The notes beneath the pieces were generated by a model. The model was given only the letters and a program-made list of their open reading frames with translations, was not told where the DNA came from and did no database searches. From positions 372,001 through 436,000 of the forward strand of contig OZ025807.1 of the NCBI GenBank assembly GCA_964019425.1: a DNA stretch of 64,000 nucleotides. The letters run 5' to 3'. This document shows positions 53,503 through 64,000 of this stretch, piece by piece. Within the stretch, counting starts at the first letter, position 1. Each line of letters begins with the position of its first letter. Made by a program: the position numbers and the translations under genes. The DNA is from Flectonema sp. DT1601 (taxonomy: Eukaryota > Euglenozoa > Diplonemea > Diplonemida > Diplonemidae).

Positions 53503-55005
53503 TTATTTTATCCCGAGTAGAACATCCATAGTGTTCGAAACATTTTTTCGATCACCAAACAAAGGTGGTGGTGATGGTGTTGTTGAAGGTCCAACATCAC
53601 GAGTATTGGGATCCTGAAATTGTGATGAAGAATTCCCCTCAGTCAACACGTCTCTATCAAATATCATTTGGAGACTCAGTCTAAATATATCTGTAACACC
53701 TAATCCAGTATTCGGATTACATTGAGATACTGCTCTTACTCTACCTGATGAATGTGTTAATGATGGTACAGGTAGTTGACATTGTGGTTTGTTCGTTTTA
53801 TTTATATAACAAATTAATATCATCAGATCTGAAGGACACATCGGAAGTAGTGAATCGATTGTTGAATGTGTTTCAGCACATCCCTTTTCACTGACATTAT
53901 CACAGCAAACTATTAAAACATGAACGCCACTCAGGTATACAGGAAGTAATGAGTTGTATCGATTGTCACCAGCACAGTCAACAATTTCAAGTGTGCTATT
54001 ACCCAGACTAAGAGCATCAAATCGTATACTACAATTCTCAAGAGGTTTTGCTCTATACTTCACATAACGCATACGTGCTCCAACTGTCGGTAGTCCACAC
54101 GGATAAGGTGAACCAGATAAGAATGAATTCACGAGAGCTGACTTACCCACACCTTGTGCTCCAACAACACCAACTTTAACGACGTTTGCTAATATATCCT
54201 GAGAGCGTTTTGATAAGATGCGGTAGCGCTGGTTTATTAATTTGATTTGTTTTGTTTTGTTTGTTTTGAATAACTCAAATACAGTAAACACACATACCCT
54301 TTTACGATTAACTTCCAATTGTCTCATATATTTATGATATTGGTTCATCGGATGTGGAGGAAGTGTTTTCTTAGCTGATAACTCTCTCTCTCGAGAATTA
54401 ATAATCACAGCAGGACTATTTCTACCTTCACCTTCTATTGGTGAAGGAGGAGTTGGTTGATGGTGAATGAGATGAGCAGCAGCATATAACATTCTCCACA
54501 TTCCATCTTCTCGTATCCTGAAGTACAAACTACGACAACAAGCACCCATTGTTGACAGTATGACGTTGAGTGGTAGAAAAGACAATATAAAATAAAAATG
54601 ATCATCTTTCAAAGCGGTAAGAGTTCCTCTCATTAACGGAAATGGATGAATCAAGTTACGTTCTTTGTAAGTTTTAACAACAGGAAGTTGATAGTCGAGA
54701 TAACACATATCACATGCCCTGATATCGTACCTACTTTGATCATGTGCAAGAACGAGACACTTTCCAGAACATGAGTTGCAGAAAATATCTCCGCAGACTC
54801 TGCAATGATGTTTTCTAATTACAAATGAGAACTCTTCACCACATCTTTTACAATGAGCCATGTCACTATCTTTTACCCAAAGTTTCTGATGAACACATCT
54901 CGGTTTCGCTCCAAAGTTTCCAACTGTAGCAAATTTTGGATAAATCTGCAGATCTATTCCCTCCGTCTTTGGGCTGCCCATCGAGGAAGGTGAGTCAACT
55001 TCCAT
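53503..55005 (-). CDS. FYVE zinc finger, F-box-like and Rab/Ras-like GTPase fusion, two exons, 477 aa
   Basis: Exon 1 is 55005-54298 and exon 2 is 54228-53503. The 69-base intron (GTATGTG...AAACCAG) has no stop and a length divisible by three, so unspliced RNA would add 23 residues. Residues 44-105 are a FYVE finger (WVKDSDMAHCKRC, RKHHCRVCGDIFC), which binds PtdIns3P on endosomes. Residues about 133-175 look F-box-like (FILSFLPLNVILSTMGACC). Residues 250-430 are a small-GTPase domain: P-loop GAQGVGKS (259-266), DCAG (320-323) and NKTN (379-382) where NKxD is usual. No C-terminal prenylation cysteines, so the FYVE finger probably supplies membrane binding. An AG (TTTTGTTCAG) lies about 47 bases before the ATG. 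Probably an endosomal traffic regulator. Confidence 0.85.
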   Translation of the reverse strand: MEVDSPSSMGSPKTEGIDLQIYPKFATVGNFGAKPRCVHQKLWVKDSDMAHCKRCGEEFSFVIRKHHCRVCGDIFCNSCSGKCLVLAHDQSRYDIRACDMCYLDYQLPVVKTYKERNLIHPFPLMRGTLTALKDDHFYFILSFLPLNVILSTMGACCRSLYFRIREDGMWRMLYAAAHLIHHQPTPPSPIEGEGRNSPAVIINSRERELSAKKTLPPHPMNQYHKYMRQLEVNRKRVCVFTVFELFKTNKTKQIKLINQRYRILSKRSQDILANVVKVGVVGAQGVGKSALVNSFLSGSPYPCGLPTVGARMRYVKYRAKPLENCSIRFDALSLGNSTLEIVDCAGDNRYNSLLPVYLSGVHVLIVCCDNVSEKGCAETHSTIDSLLPMCPSDLMILICYINKTNKPQCQLPVPSLTHSSGRVRAVSQCNPNTGLGVTDIFRLSLQMIFDRDVLTEGNSSSQFQDPNTRDVGPSTTPSPPPLFGDRKNVSNTMDVLLGIK

Positions 55006-56007
55006 TGAAGCAGTTTTGCTTTCCCTTTGTTTTGTTTATTATTTATACTGAACAAAATAACATAAATTGAAACCTGAACACCACGACCTACTCTCTTTTC
55101 TGTAAAAGGAATATTCTTGGGTGGCGAGAACGGGAAAAAAAAGAGAATCTCGTAGATTTTTTCCAAAGCATGGCATGAACATAAACGACAAGTCAACGCC
55201 AGCTAGTAAATCATGATGTTCTTATTTAGCCTTATAAAAAAGGGGGGAGAAGTGTAGTTAGGACAAAAACAATGCGAACAATTAAAAAAAAAAAAAAAAG
55301 GGAAAGGAAAAAGAAGAAGTCACATCAGTACAAACAGTTACCGAAGACATTTTGAGTTGTGATGGACAAGAGGAGGGAAATAAAAAAAAAAAAAATTAAT
55401 TATTAAAATTAATTTTAGTGAAGAAAAAAAAAAGAAGACTTCGTTCGACTTCCGATAAGCGGAAACTGCAAAAAGATACCAAAGCAAGACAGGCAGTTCG
55501 TTAGCCAGAACTGATGACCGTGGGTAGTCTGGGTAACCCGCACCAGTAGAGGACACAATCAATTACGTTGGAAGGATTCACCCAGCTGTCTACCTTGCCA
55601 AGAGACCAACAGATCCCAAACAAGTTTACAAGGAGAATATATTTTTTTTTTTAATTTCAATACAACAAGCTCTCACAGTAAAGGAAAAAATATTTCAAAG
55701 TCTTCAATGGCAGTCTCCTGCAAGCAAAGAGAAGAACAAAACTTTTTAAAAAAAGAAGCTACGACTACGAAGAACATCAAAATTTATTTTTTTTTCTTTA
55801 AAACAGAAATTACAAATACTTTAATCATCTGCGAATCACAGATGTGAAGAAAGGTAAGGAAGTTACAATACAAGGGAAGTGGCCTGAGCAGCAGCAGTAG
55901 CAAACACAGTTCTCCTTTTATTCCATTTTTTTTTTTTTTTTTTTAAATAAAACACAGCTAGACTATAAACAAAACTAAATAACAACAAAACAGCAAGAAT
56001 TTCTACA

Positions 56008-56040
<33 letters not shown>

Positions 56041-56087
56041 GGACAAAATGGCAAAAGGAATAAAAAAGGGAGGCACCTCATCGAAAA
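55006..56087. other. Intergenic region with hairpin repeat
   Basis: AT-rich, with A/T runs at 55290, 55385, 55925 and 56010-56040. Holds the second copy of the hairpin repeat (55510-55547). No gene. Confidence 0.5.
55510..55547. repeat. Dispersed hairpin repeat, copy 2
   Basis: ACTGATGACCGTGGGTAG with matching CACCAGT and inner GGGT/ACCC arms, aligned to 4049-4086. Similarity continues for about 15 bases beyond the hairpin (GGAC-CAATC). Confidence 0.45.
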
Positions 56088-59000
56088 TCATATCCAGGCT
56101 ACTTCAATATCGATTGGGTCGGTGTGATCACCTCCTCCACTTCTTGAAAGAGTTGGGGGAGGTGCTGTCGGAGGAGGAGTTGGAGAATCTGGGGCGTCGT
56201 TTTCATCAAAACGCTCATCAGAGTTTTCAGAAACATTGATTTCAAGTTGCAGTAGCGTAGATGAAGATTTTGAATTACTGGGTCTCAAAACAGTGATCGG
56301 AACTAATGAAGATGACCAATGAGACAAGTCGGTATTAACTTCACTGAGAGTGGTGACAAATTGTCGACCAATCTTCAGAAGAATATCATCCGGTTGAATC
56401 TCACAGTCAGAAGCAACAACATGAATTAATGTTAACATCAACCCACTTGGAGTCGTGACAAACAATTCACCAACTCTTGCCGGGATAGCTGGCAGAAGTA
56501 TATCTGATCCACGACAGATAACATCCTGGTCTTGAAGCATCGATTCGAGTTCATTACGACGGCGCTCAGAACTCATTAAATTCCTTTGAAGCTCTTCGAA
56601 AGTTAGTTCACTCGATCCGACTACCTCTCCTTCCCCGTTGATATTATAATCACCACTCTGATGTTCAGATTGAGCCATCGATGATATTTTATCTTGAAGA
56701 TGATGAACTGCTGTCTCAGCACGTTCCAATCTAATGTTAAGAATTTCTTTTTCATGTTTCAGCTCTCTCAATTCTTCCACAGGAGACTGAACATCCAACA
56801 TGATTGGAGAACACTTCGCGTCAATCGGTCTTGGAGGTGACTCGTGTGATATTATTGGAGACCCGACTAGTTCACAATCGCTATTAAAATCTAACGAAGT
56901 TTGTAATATTTGATTGCTTCTAATGTAGACAACTGGAGTACTGTCTGTGGGTTGTAATGTGTCAACTACAGAAACTAAATCATGGGGAGTGAGGATCTCT
57001 CTTCTATTCATTTCAATTATAATGTCATCCTTTTGAAGACCAGCAACATCAGCAACTGAATTAGTATGCACTCCAGCAATCAGTACTCCAGTTCCATTTG
57101 ATTCTGTAGCAGCTGTGATACCAACGTGAACTCGTTTATGCTCTTCTTTAACAGCAGGACTGGGTGGTAATGGAACTGTTGATTCAGGTCTTGGTGATGT
57201 TAAACTCTTCATTCGATTTCCTTTCATCCAAGAAAAGTACCACAGCATTCTGTAAATCCTATTTGTTAGTAACCATTTACTACGAGCTTGTAATATGATT
57301 GCAATCTTCTGCCTTGTTCTGTTATAACAGACGGTGTCATCACTAACATAAGGAGGAGAGGAATAGCTACCAGGTGTTGATAATGATCGAACCTGATACT
57401 TTAAATTCTGGTTCTCAAGCTCCAAATCAGCAGCTCTACTTCCCTCAACAAATTGTTGTGTAGGAGTTCTTTGTTGTAGTAGTAGTAGTCTGTTATTTTG
57501 ATTCTCAAGGGACTTAATCTGAGCTCTTAACGATTCAATCAGATCGTCATCGACATGTTCAGAACTGGTGGAATGTTTTGTCGGAAGGAGTTCTACGAGT
57601 CGATTGTTTTCTGTTTTCAGTTCAGATATTTTATTTTTTAATTCTCTCGCATTGACATCATTCGATGAGTCATCAGAATCGTTCTCTAAATATTTTTGAG
57701 AACGTCCTCCAGATCTGTTTGTTATTTGACTAACAAGACGCAAATTTTGTCTTTCTAAAATATGATTCTCTTCCTCGAGATCTTTTATCTGTTTAGTCAA
57801 CGAGTCTGTACGAGAATTTCGCTTTGGTGTGTCTCTTTCTCTGTCAGAGTCTGAGGAGGTATTTGACCCAGTTCCCGTTTGGTTTACTTTTTGCATGTCA
57901 GTAATTTGTTGTCTTTGCGTTGATATGGTGTTCTGAAGTGATTCCATCAACCTTCTGTCTGGATCTGAATCAACAGCAGGCATTCTATTCTTAAGTTCCC
58001 ACTCAGCTATCGCACTGCTCTGGCTAGCAATTTTCTGAGTTTGTTGAGCTTCGTTATGTTTTAATATTTTTATTTTGGAAGTCAAGTTTTCGATAGTCTC
58101 AGCTTGATTGTGAAGGTCTTCACGTAGCTGATCATTCAAATGTTCTTCTTCAAGATTGCGTTGGTGAGTTCGAAATGATTTAATTTCGTCTTCTAGTTGG
58201 ATATTTTTTAATTTTGTTTGGTAGCTATCATCACAATCAGCAGCGTGACTCTCTTGAAGCTCTTGGAGTTCATTTTTTAAATTTTGAATTTCATTTTGAA
58301 GTTTTAGCAGTTTAACGTCTTTTGTTTTCTTAGTACCACTGGAAGCACTGTCACCTCCACTGGAGTCGTCTTCCTGCAAGAATCGAATTTGTTTCTGTAG
58401 ATAAATGCTGTCTGATTTCAGTTGTCGTAACTCGGTTTGATAAGCTTTTTCAGATTTATTTGCTTCTTTCTCAACATCATCGAGTTTTGATTTTTCAGAT
58501 GTCAAGTTCGATTCTAGCTCAGAGTTTTTTTTCCTAAGAGTTACGATATCAGAATCCAAGGACACGTTGACGTCTTGCAGTCTCTTTATCTCAAATCTTA
58601 AATTTTCAGCATGGTCGGTGGTATCGGATGATGAGTTGCTTCTCGAGCGGTTTGCGTAACTTTGAAGTCTTGCGTTTTCAGTTTTCAACAATTTTATTTT
58701 ATTATTAAGTTCGTCATTCTCATTAACAGAATTAGATTTGACTTCATAAATGGAACGCTGTAGATTGTTTACTGTTTTGATTAGGTCGTTGTTTTCAATT
58801 TGTAATTTGTCTATTTTAGCACCGAGTTGATCATTTCGTTCAGCAGATGAATCCGAGGAGTCACTTCCTCCACGACGAAGTTGTTTTTTTAAACGAGAAT
58901 TTTCATGTTTGTGTTTGAGAAGGGACAATTTATCTTCATATAGACGTTCATTTTGCGACTGGGCTTCGTCTAGTTGTGAGCGGAGGGACTGAACATGAGC

Positions 59001-62000
59001 ATCTGTCCCACCCGATGTTAAGTCTTCAATTTGACTTTCCAGATCTTGAATTCTCTTTTGTAAATTAGTATTAACAGAATACTGTTGGAGTGACTTCCTC
59101 TGAACGTCTTCTAACTCGCTGCGTAGGTCAGCATCTGTCACCTCCCTACCAGGAGTAGAGAATGTGATACCCTCTAACTCAGATACGCGATGTTGAAGAA
59201 AATTATTATCGCGCTGTTTCCTTTCGAATTCCTTCCGAAGTATAGCGAGTTCCTTTTTATAATGCTCTAACTCACGCCGCACTTGAGTGAGGTCGCCTCT
59301 ACTGCTGCTGCTGGAGTCGCTGCTGTGGTCAGCTTTGGTAGTTCCAAGTTGGGTGCGTAGCTTCGCATTTTCAGAATCTAACCTCTTTATGGTCCGCTTC
59401 AATACTTTGGTAGCACCAGAGTCTCGATCCTTGTCAGATTTATCAGCGAGTTCGTCTTCAAGGGATTTAATCGTTTTCTTTAATCTGGAAGTTTCCTTTT
59501 TTAGTTTCAATGCGTCCCTACTCGATATATCATCAGAAGGCTGAGACGCGAGGGCCACCGCAAGACGTTGGCGAAGATCGCTATTTTCAGACCTGCATTT
59601 CGAAAACTCTCTCAACATGTCTTTAGATGAATCTGAAGACGAAGACTCATCTCTTTTTGAAAGTTTTTTGAATTGCTTATCGTTTTCTTGTTGTAAGGTT
59701 TTAATTTGCTTTCTCAATTGAGAATTTTCTACTTCCACCTTTAATAGTTTTGAATTGATATTCTTATCTTTAGAATCACCAGATGACGAAGAGTCATCTC
59801 TTCTCTTTTTACCTAATTGAGAATACAGATTATCATATTTGTTTTGAAGAGATGTGAGTTTCCTTTGCAATGATTTCGAACTCAATTCACTACTGTCACT
59901 CGAGTCGTGTTTTGAAGTCCTTCCTAACTGGCTGTACAGGTTATCATACTTCAACTGCATGTTGGATAATTCTTTTCGTAACTTTTTATTTTCACTCTTG
60001 TAGTTATCCTTGCTCTCACTACTAGAATCCGAAGTGATATCTCGCTGTAACTTGCTAGCTAAAGCATCTTGAAGGGCTCCGTTTTCAGTTTCATACTTTC
60101 GAAGTTTTTGTTTAAGCTCAATATTGTCTTTCCTAAGTTGTGAGAAGTCTTTGTCAAGTTCGTTAGAAGAGTCGCTATCAATTGACTTCTTTAGTTGTTT
60201 TGCGAGAACGTCTTGTAGCGAAGCGTTTTCTAATTTATATCTTTCCAGATCCCTGCGGAGGTTTGAAATTTTTTTTTTGAGTTCCGAGTCGCTGTCGCTA
60301 CTCGACGAGCTACTCGCGTCACGAACTTGTTTTCCCAAAGCATCTTGAAGTGCCTTGTTTTCAACTTGACAGAGATGAAGTTTGTTAGTCAGATCAGAAG
60401 TTTTGTCTTTGTACAAGGATATATTATTTTGATGGGATTCAATTTGTGATTTATAAAGAGATAATTGTCGTTTCATTGATTTTTTATTGTCGTTGTTGCT
60501 GCTGCTGCTATCTGAATTTGTATTAGATAGCTTAGCCTGAAGAATGGATATTTTATCTTTTAATTTAACATTATCAGCTGCCGTGCGTTTGGACTTAATT
60601 ATTTGTTCTCTGAGAGTGTCATTCTCTTCTTGTAAGACCTTCAGCTCTATATTAGACTTTATGTGTTTTACGTTTAGCTGTGGATCTGATTTTGTTGGCA
60701 TACTGGGCGAGCTGCCTACCTCACTAGCAGAAAACAGTGCAGCATCGTTGCTGCTGTTGCTGCTGCTGCTACTGCCGCCCTTTCGTTTTTTCTTCGCCTT
60801 AGATGCCTTCAATTCATCCTGAAGATTCCGTAAAGCAGCTTTATCAATAACCTTCGAAGCTTCGAGATCAGAGTTCTTATTCCGTAATGCTGCAATGGTT
60901 TTATCTTTTTCAGAGCACTCTTCTTGCAATGACAGAAGTTGTTCCTGAACAGATATGAGTTCTGCAGAGATTTTGTTTCGTTGGGCAGAAGCAGAAGACA
61001 CTTCGTAAGCAACATCCTCAGCCTCTGACCTAATTAGCTTTTTCAAATCAATTTCTCGGCGCTTAGACTCGAGGAGCTTTTGCTGAAGATCGTTAATTGC
61101 GCGTTGCGAGTGTGGTGATTGCTCGTCGATAAGTCCTGAAACGGGTCCTGCCTGCGTTGAACTCTTTCTTGAATTGCTTTGCTTTTCAGATCGAAGCATT
61201 TCATTTACGGCTTCTAAATTTTTATTTTTTACATCAGCATCTTCCAGGTCCTTTTCTAAGAGAATTTTAGCGGCGACCAGCCGTGCGATTTCAGCCCTTT
61301 TATTCTCGTCGGTGTTCATTTTTTGAAGCTCTAAAGCACTCAGCTTCTCCTGGAGTAGTCGATTATCTTGCCGAAGTCGATTTGCTTCACCATTCCCTTG
61401 CATTTCATACTGCAGTTTGTTGCGATCATTCAGTTCTTTGCGAAGGACACTTGCTTCCTCACGTTCTGTTATTTTATTTTGTACATTAAAATTGAGAAGA
61501 AAAGACCAACGTATTAAATACTCTTGACTATAGAAACACTACATACCATGATTAACTTCATCCATCAGCTTAGTGACATTAACCTTTCGAGATAGTCTGT
61601 TCATTAAATCATTTACAGTTGACTTCAGTCCAGCATTCTCACGTTGCAGAAGGATGATTTGATCGTTAGGTGGCGGAGCGGTTGGCGAAAGCGTCGGCGG
61701 TTTCAGAGAAGAAGATCCTGCAGCCGCAGAAGAACTTCTCATTGTAGGAGGTGTGGTGCTACTTCCCGGTGATGCAATACCAATGACAGCTGTCTTTGCA
61801 GCACTGTACTCTATCTGTGATAAATCACCTTCGCTATGTAAATTGCTCAAGTCCCTTAATTCCTCCGCTAGGACAGGTCCTCTAACTGCGTGAGGCGATG
61901 GTGTCACTGCTGTTGTTGGGCTCTCAGAGACTCTACCGACATCTATCGTCGGTGCGCTTCTTCTCGCACGACGTTTCATACTATCTTGAAGGGACGGCGA

Positions 62001-62021
62001 TAACATCGTCCCCGCATCCAT
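56088..62021 (-). CDS. Giant coiled-coil protein with periodic acidic Ser clusters and PDZ domains, two exons, 1950 aa
   Basis: Exon 1 is 62021-61547 and exon 2 is 61465-56088, joined in frame (VNH|EREEAS). Residues 1-115 are disordered and Ser/Pro-rich. About 125-1510 is almost continuous coiled coil, interrupted by some 14 acidic serine clusters (DSSSSSD type), for example near 542, 587, 636, 680, 717 and 765, spaced 37-49 residues. About 1543-1576 holds an IQ-like basic helix (IILQARSKWLLTNR). Residues 1604-1679 are a PDZ domain (GVHTNSVADVAGLQKDDIII) and 1822-1889 a second, weaker PDZ-like unit. The tail is Pro-rich. It looks like a long scaffold of the cytoskeleton or flagellum. The ATG lies 6 bases after CTCTTTTCTTCAG. 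Confidence 0.85.
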
Positions 62022-62417
62022 GTTAATCTGAAGAAAAGAGGAAATCGATAACTGTTTTCTTGAGAAACGTAACCATTTTTCTAAGAGAAATATTAACACG
62101 TGTACTTGCCATACGCAATGAAGTGCGACTCTCAAGAAGTGCCCACAGATGAATTTATCAAACTTTCTTACAGTATTAAGACGCTGAGATCGACCTACCA
62201 GTTGAACCTGTGATAGAAACAAAAGTTAATTATCAAATAGAACAACAATACATAAAGAAACAGGTACAAACTATATAAAACCACAATCTATCTAGGAAGG
62301 AGACTAATGTTGCTTGTATTAAATTAAGCATTCTTTCGGGGGAGGAGGGTCAGAGTATGCGATGCTGAGAAGAAAGTACGCCAGCTCCACAACCCCTGCC
62401 ATATCGAACGTTTTTAT

Positions 62418-64000
62418 TCAGACATCCCTAGAGCGTGTTGCAGTGAATCCCCGTGCTTGATTTATGGCATCAGCCAAACCCCGCATGACACCTGATTTAA
62501 GTGTTGTAAGTTATTGATGATTTCACAGTAATGAAATAAATTAAATGAGACATACCTCCCGGAGATTGGTGACCAGCGACTGACTTGGTGGGGGACGGAG
62601 GGAGAGACGCAGAAACAGAAGTGTTTCGATTGTTAAGAATGCTGGTGGTTAAGATGCGCTCTCGTATCGGACTGATGTGAGCATTAGTACCGCCTGCATT
62701 AATATTTGGGTTTGAATTTCTGAATGCACGAGGTGTACTCACAGCTGCCGGGTTGAAGGCAGGCGGCCGACTAGAACCAGTGACGGGGGAAGACGGTCGA
62801 ACCTTGCTTGGAGTATCGCGATTTTTAAATCGATTGTGTGCAATTCCAAGCTGTGTTTCCCTTGCCTCGAGGCTTTCGCGCTGGTCCTTTAGTCGGATCT
62901 CTTCTTCGATTAGAAGCAGCTCTTCTTCAATATCTTGGTGTTGTGAGCTGCTGTAGTTTATTAACAAATCCGCTCTATCATTCACTACTATAGCCTGCTG
63001 ATTCATTTCTTGTTCTGCTTGAGCGCAGCAGTGTTGGGCTTCGGCGACGTGGTTTTGCATTGCATCGAAGTCACGAACTTCACTCTCTAATTTTTGATTT
63101 AAAATTTGTGAAACATGCGACGATTCCCTGACAGCCGCATCAGCCTCTCGAAGATAGTCCCGCGCCCTTGCTAGCTGACTGTCGGCTCGTACTGCCATAT
63201 CGTGGGCTCGCTGAGTGCCGTGCTGTGCATCAGCGAGTAACGAGCGATTCTCTGCTTCGCTTTGCTGAGAGATGTGAAGATCTTGCTGTGCCTTTTCACG
63301 GACAGTTTCTTGGTGTTGAAGCTCTTTTTTAGCCATATCTAATTGGAACTGAAGTTGCCTAATATATTCGTGAGCTGATGAAACCTGTGATTCAGCCTGA
63401 GTCACAGAGACAGATGCCGATTCAACTGCACGCTGAGAGGTAGAAAGCGCTGACAGACGATTGTCCTCACAATCGGCAGCGTGTTCTTTATCAGCGAGAG
63501 CATCGCTCAATTCCCGTTCTTTAGCGCTAGTTTCAGATTCGGCATCAGTAAATTTCTGTCGAATCACTACTTCACCTTCCATTGCGTTAGCAGCAGCTCT
63601 CTCAGCATCCCTTACCCTTCCTTCCTGTTCGTCCTTCGTTGCTACACTATCCATGAATGCGAGTGTTGTCTTTTCATGATTCTTCTTCAGCTTCTCAAAT
63701 AACCCTTGTTCCGTGACTAGTTCTGCACGCTGCTCTTTTTCAGCTCGCAATACTCCAATTCGAAAGCACAAAGAGTCGATAAACTTTGGATATCCCTGAG
63801 CAAAGCGGCACCACTCGGCATATGTAATATGGCCGTCCGCGTTGTAATCAGCTTTGTGAAAGAGAGCTTCCGCAATGGGGAGAGCGACGTTAAGCTGTAT
63901 AGAACTTAAAAGAGTTGTTAGATCAGAAAGAGTAGCTTTGCGATGTCTATGGCTGTCTAGTTCGTCGAATGATATTCGGATTTTATCATCAAGCGTGTTG
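62418..64000 (-). CDS. EF-hand coiled-coil protein (5' end beyond window), two exons seen
   Basis: The upstream exon runs from 64000 to 62556 and the last exon is 62491-62418, with a 64-base GT-AG intron. About 505 residues are visible. A complete EF-hand loop, DYNADGHITYAEW, lies about 50-60 residues from the edge. A degenerate one may precede it (ELDSHRHRKATLSDL). Then comes a 300-residue coiled coil rich in Ala, Glu and Gln, a Ser/Pro-rich basic part (PSSPVTGSSRPPAFNP, SPTKS) and a C-terminal MRGLADAINQARGF tail. It is probably a calcium-responsive structural protein of the cytoskeleton or flagellum (inference). Only 396 bases separate its stop from the start of the PDZ coiled-coil gene. 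Confidence 0.83.

Noticed and set aside
62022-62222. In-frame 67-residue extension of the PDZ coiled-coil protein
   Set aside because: A strong acceptor (CTCTTTTCTTCAG) lies 6 bases before the ATG at 62021, so the extension is probably upstream of the mature transcript.

Overview
The window is nuclear DNA from a eukaryotic microbe, very probably a free-living euglenozoan (diplonemid-like, a euglenid, or a kinetoplastid relative that kept cis introns). The grounds are: every recognisable host gene lies on the minus strand across 64 kb; most start codons sit a few bases after a pyrimidine tract plus AG although no upstream exon exists, as expected for spliced-leader trans-splicing; the Fe-superoxide dismutase resembles the trypanosome type and ends in SKL, a peroxisome/glycosome signal; and the histone H3 is divergent with trypanosome-like stretches. 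I also see 17 short cis introns, mostly with GTATG-type donors. No spliced-leader RNA gene was found, so the lineage is an inference.

Layout, left to right (all genes minus strand). 0-12 kb: the N-terminal part of a Rad16-like helicase with a PARP-type zinc finger, an unknown 299-aa protein, a Ser-Pro-Arg repeat protein, and a 1330-aa LRR protein with an RRM pair inserted in it. 13-18 kb: a secreted M28 aminopeptidase, a five-copy tandem repeat, a divergent histone H3 and Fe-SOD. 18-20 kb: two LSU rRNA fragments and an orphan EGF-like exon. 20-27 kb: an RNA-binding protein and two coiled-coil proteins, one with a 264-bp satellite in an intron. 27-46 kb: a repeat-rich stretch with a type I membrane protein, its nearly identical but C-terminally altered duplicate, a small Gly/Ala-rich protein, several DNA transposons, an 813-bp TAA microsatellite and shuffled duplicate blocks. 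46-64 kb: ribosomal protein uS12, a Vps39-like protein whose second intron is almost entirely a transposon, a FYVE/F-box-like/GTPase protein, a 1950-aa coiled-coil PDZ protein and an EF-hand coiled-coil protein running off the right edge.

The genes are not one pathway. They mix housekeeping (uS12, H3, SOD, helicase), endolysosomal traffic (Vps39, FYVE-GTPase) and long coiled-coil proteins of the sort that build cytoskeletal or flagellar structures. Their common strand and spacing look like a directional, polycistronically transcribed array. Between genes the DNA is AT-rich with dozens of A or T runs over 15 bases.
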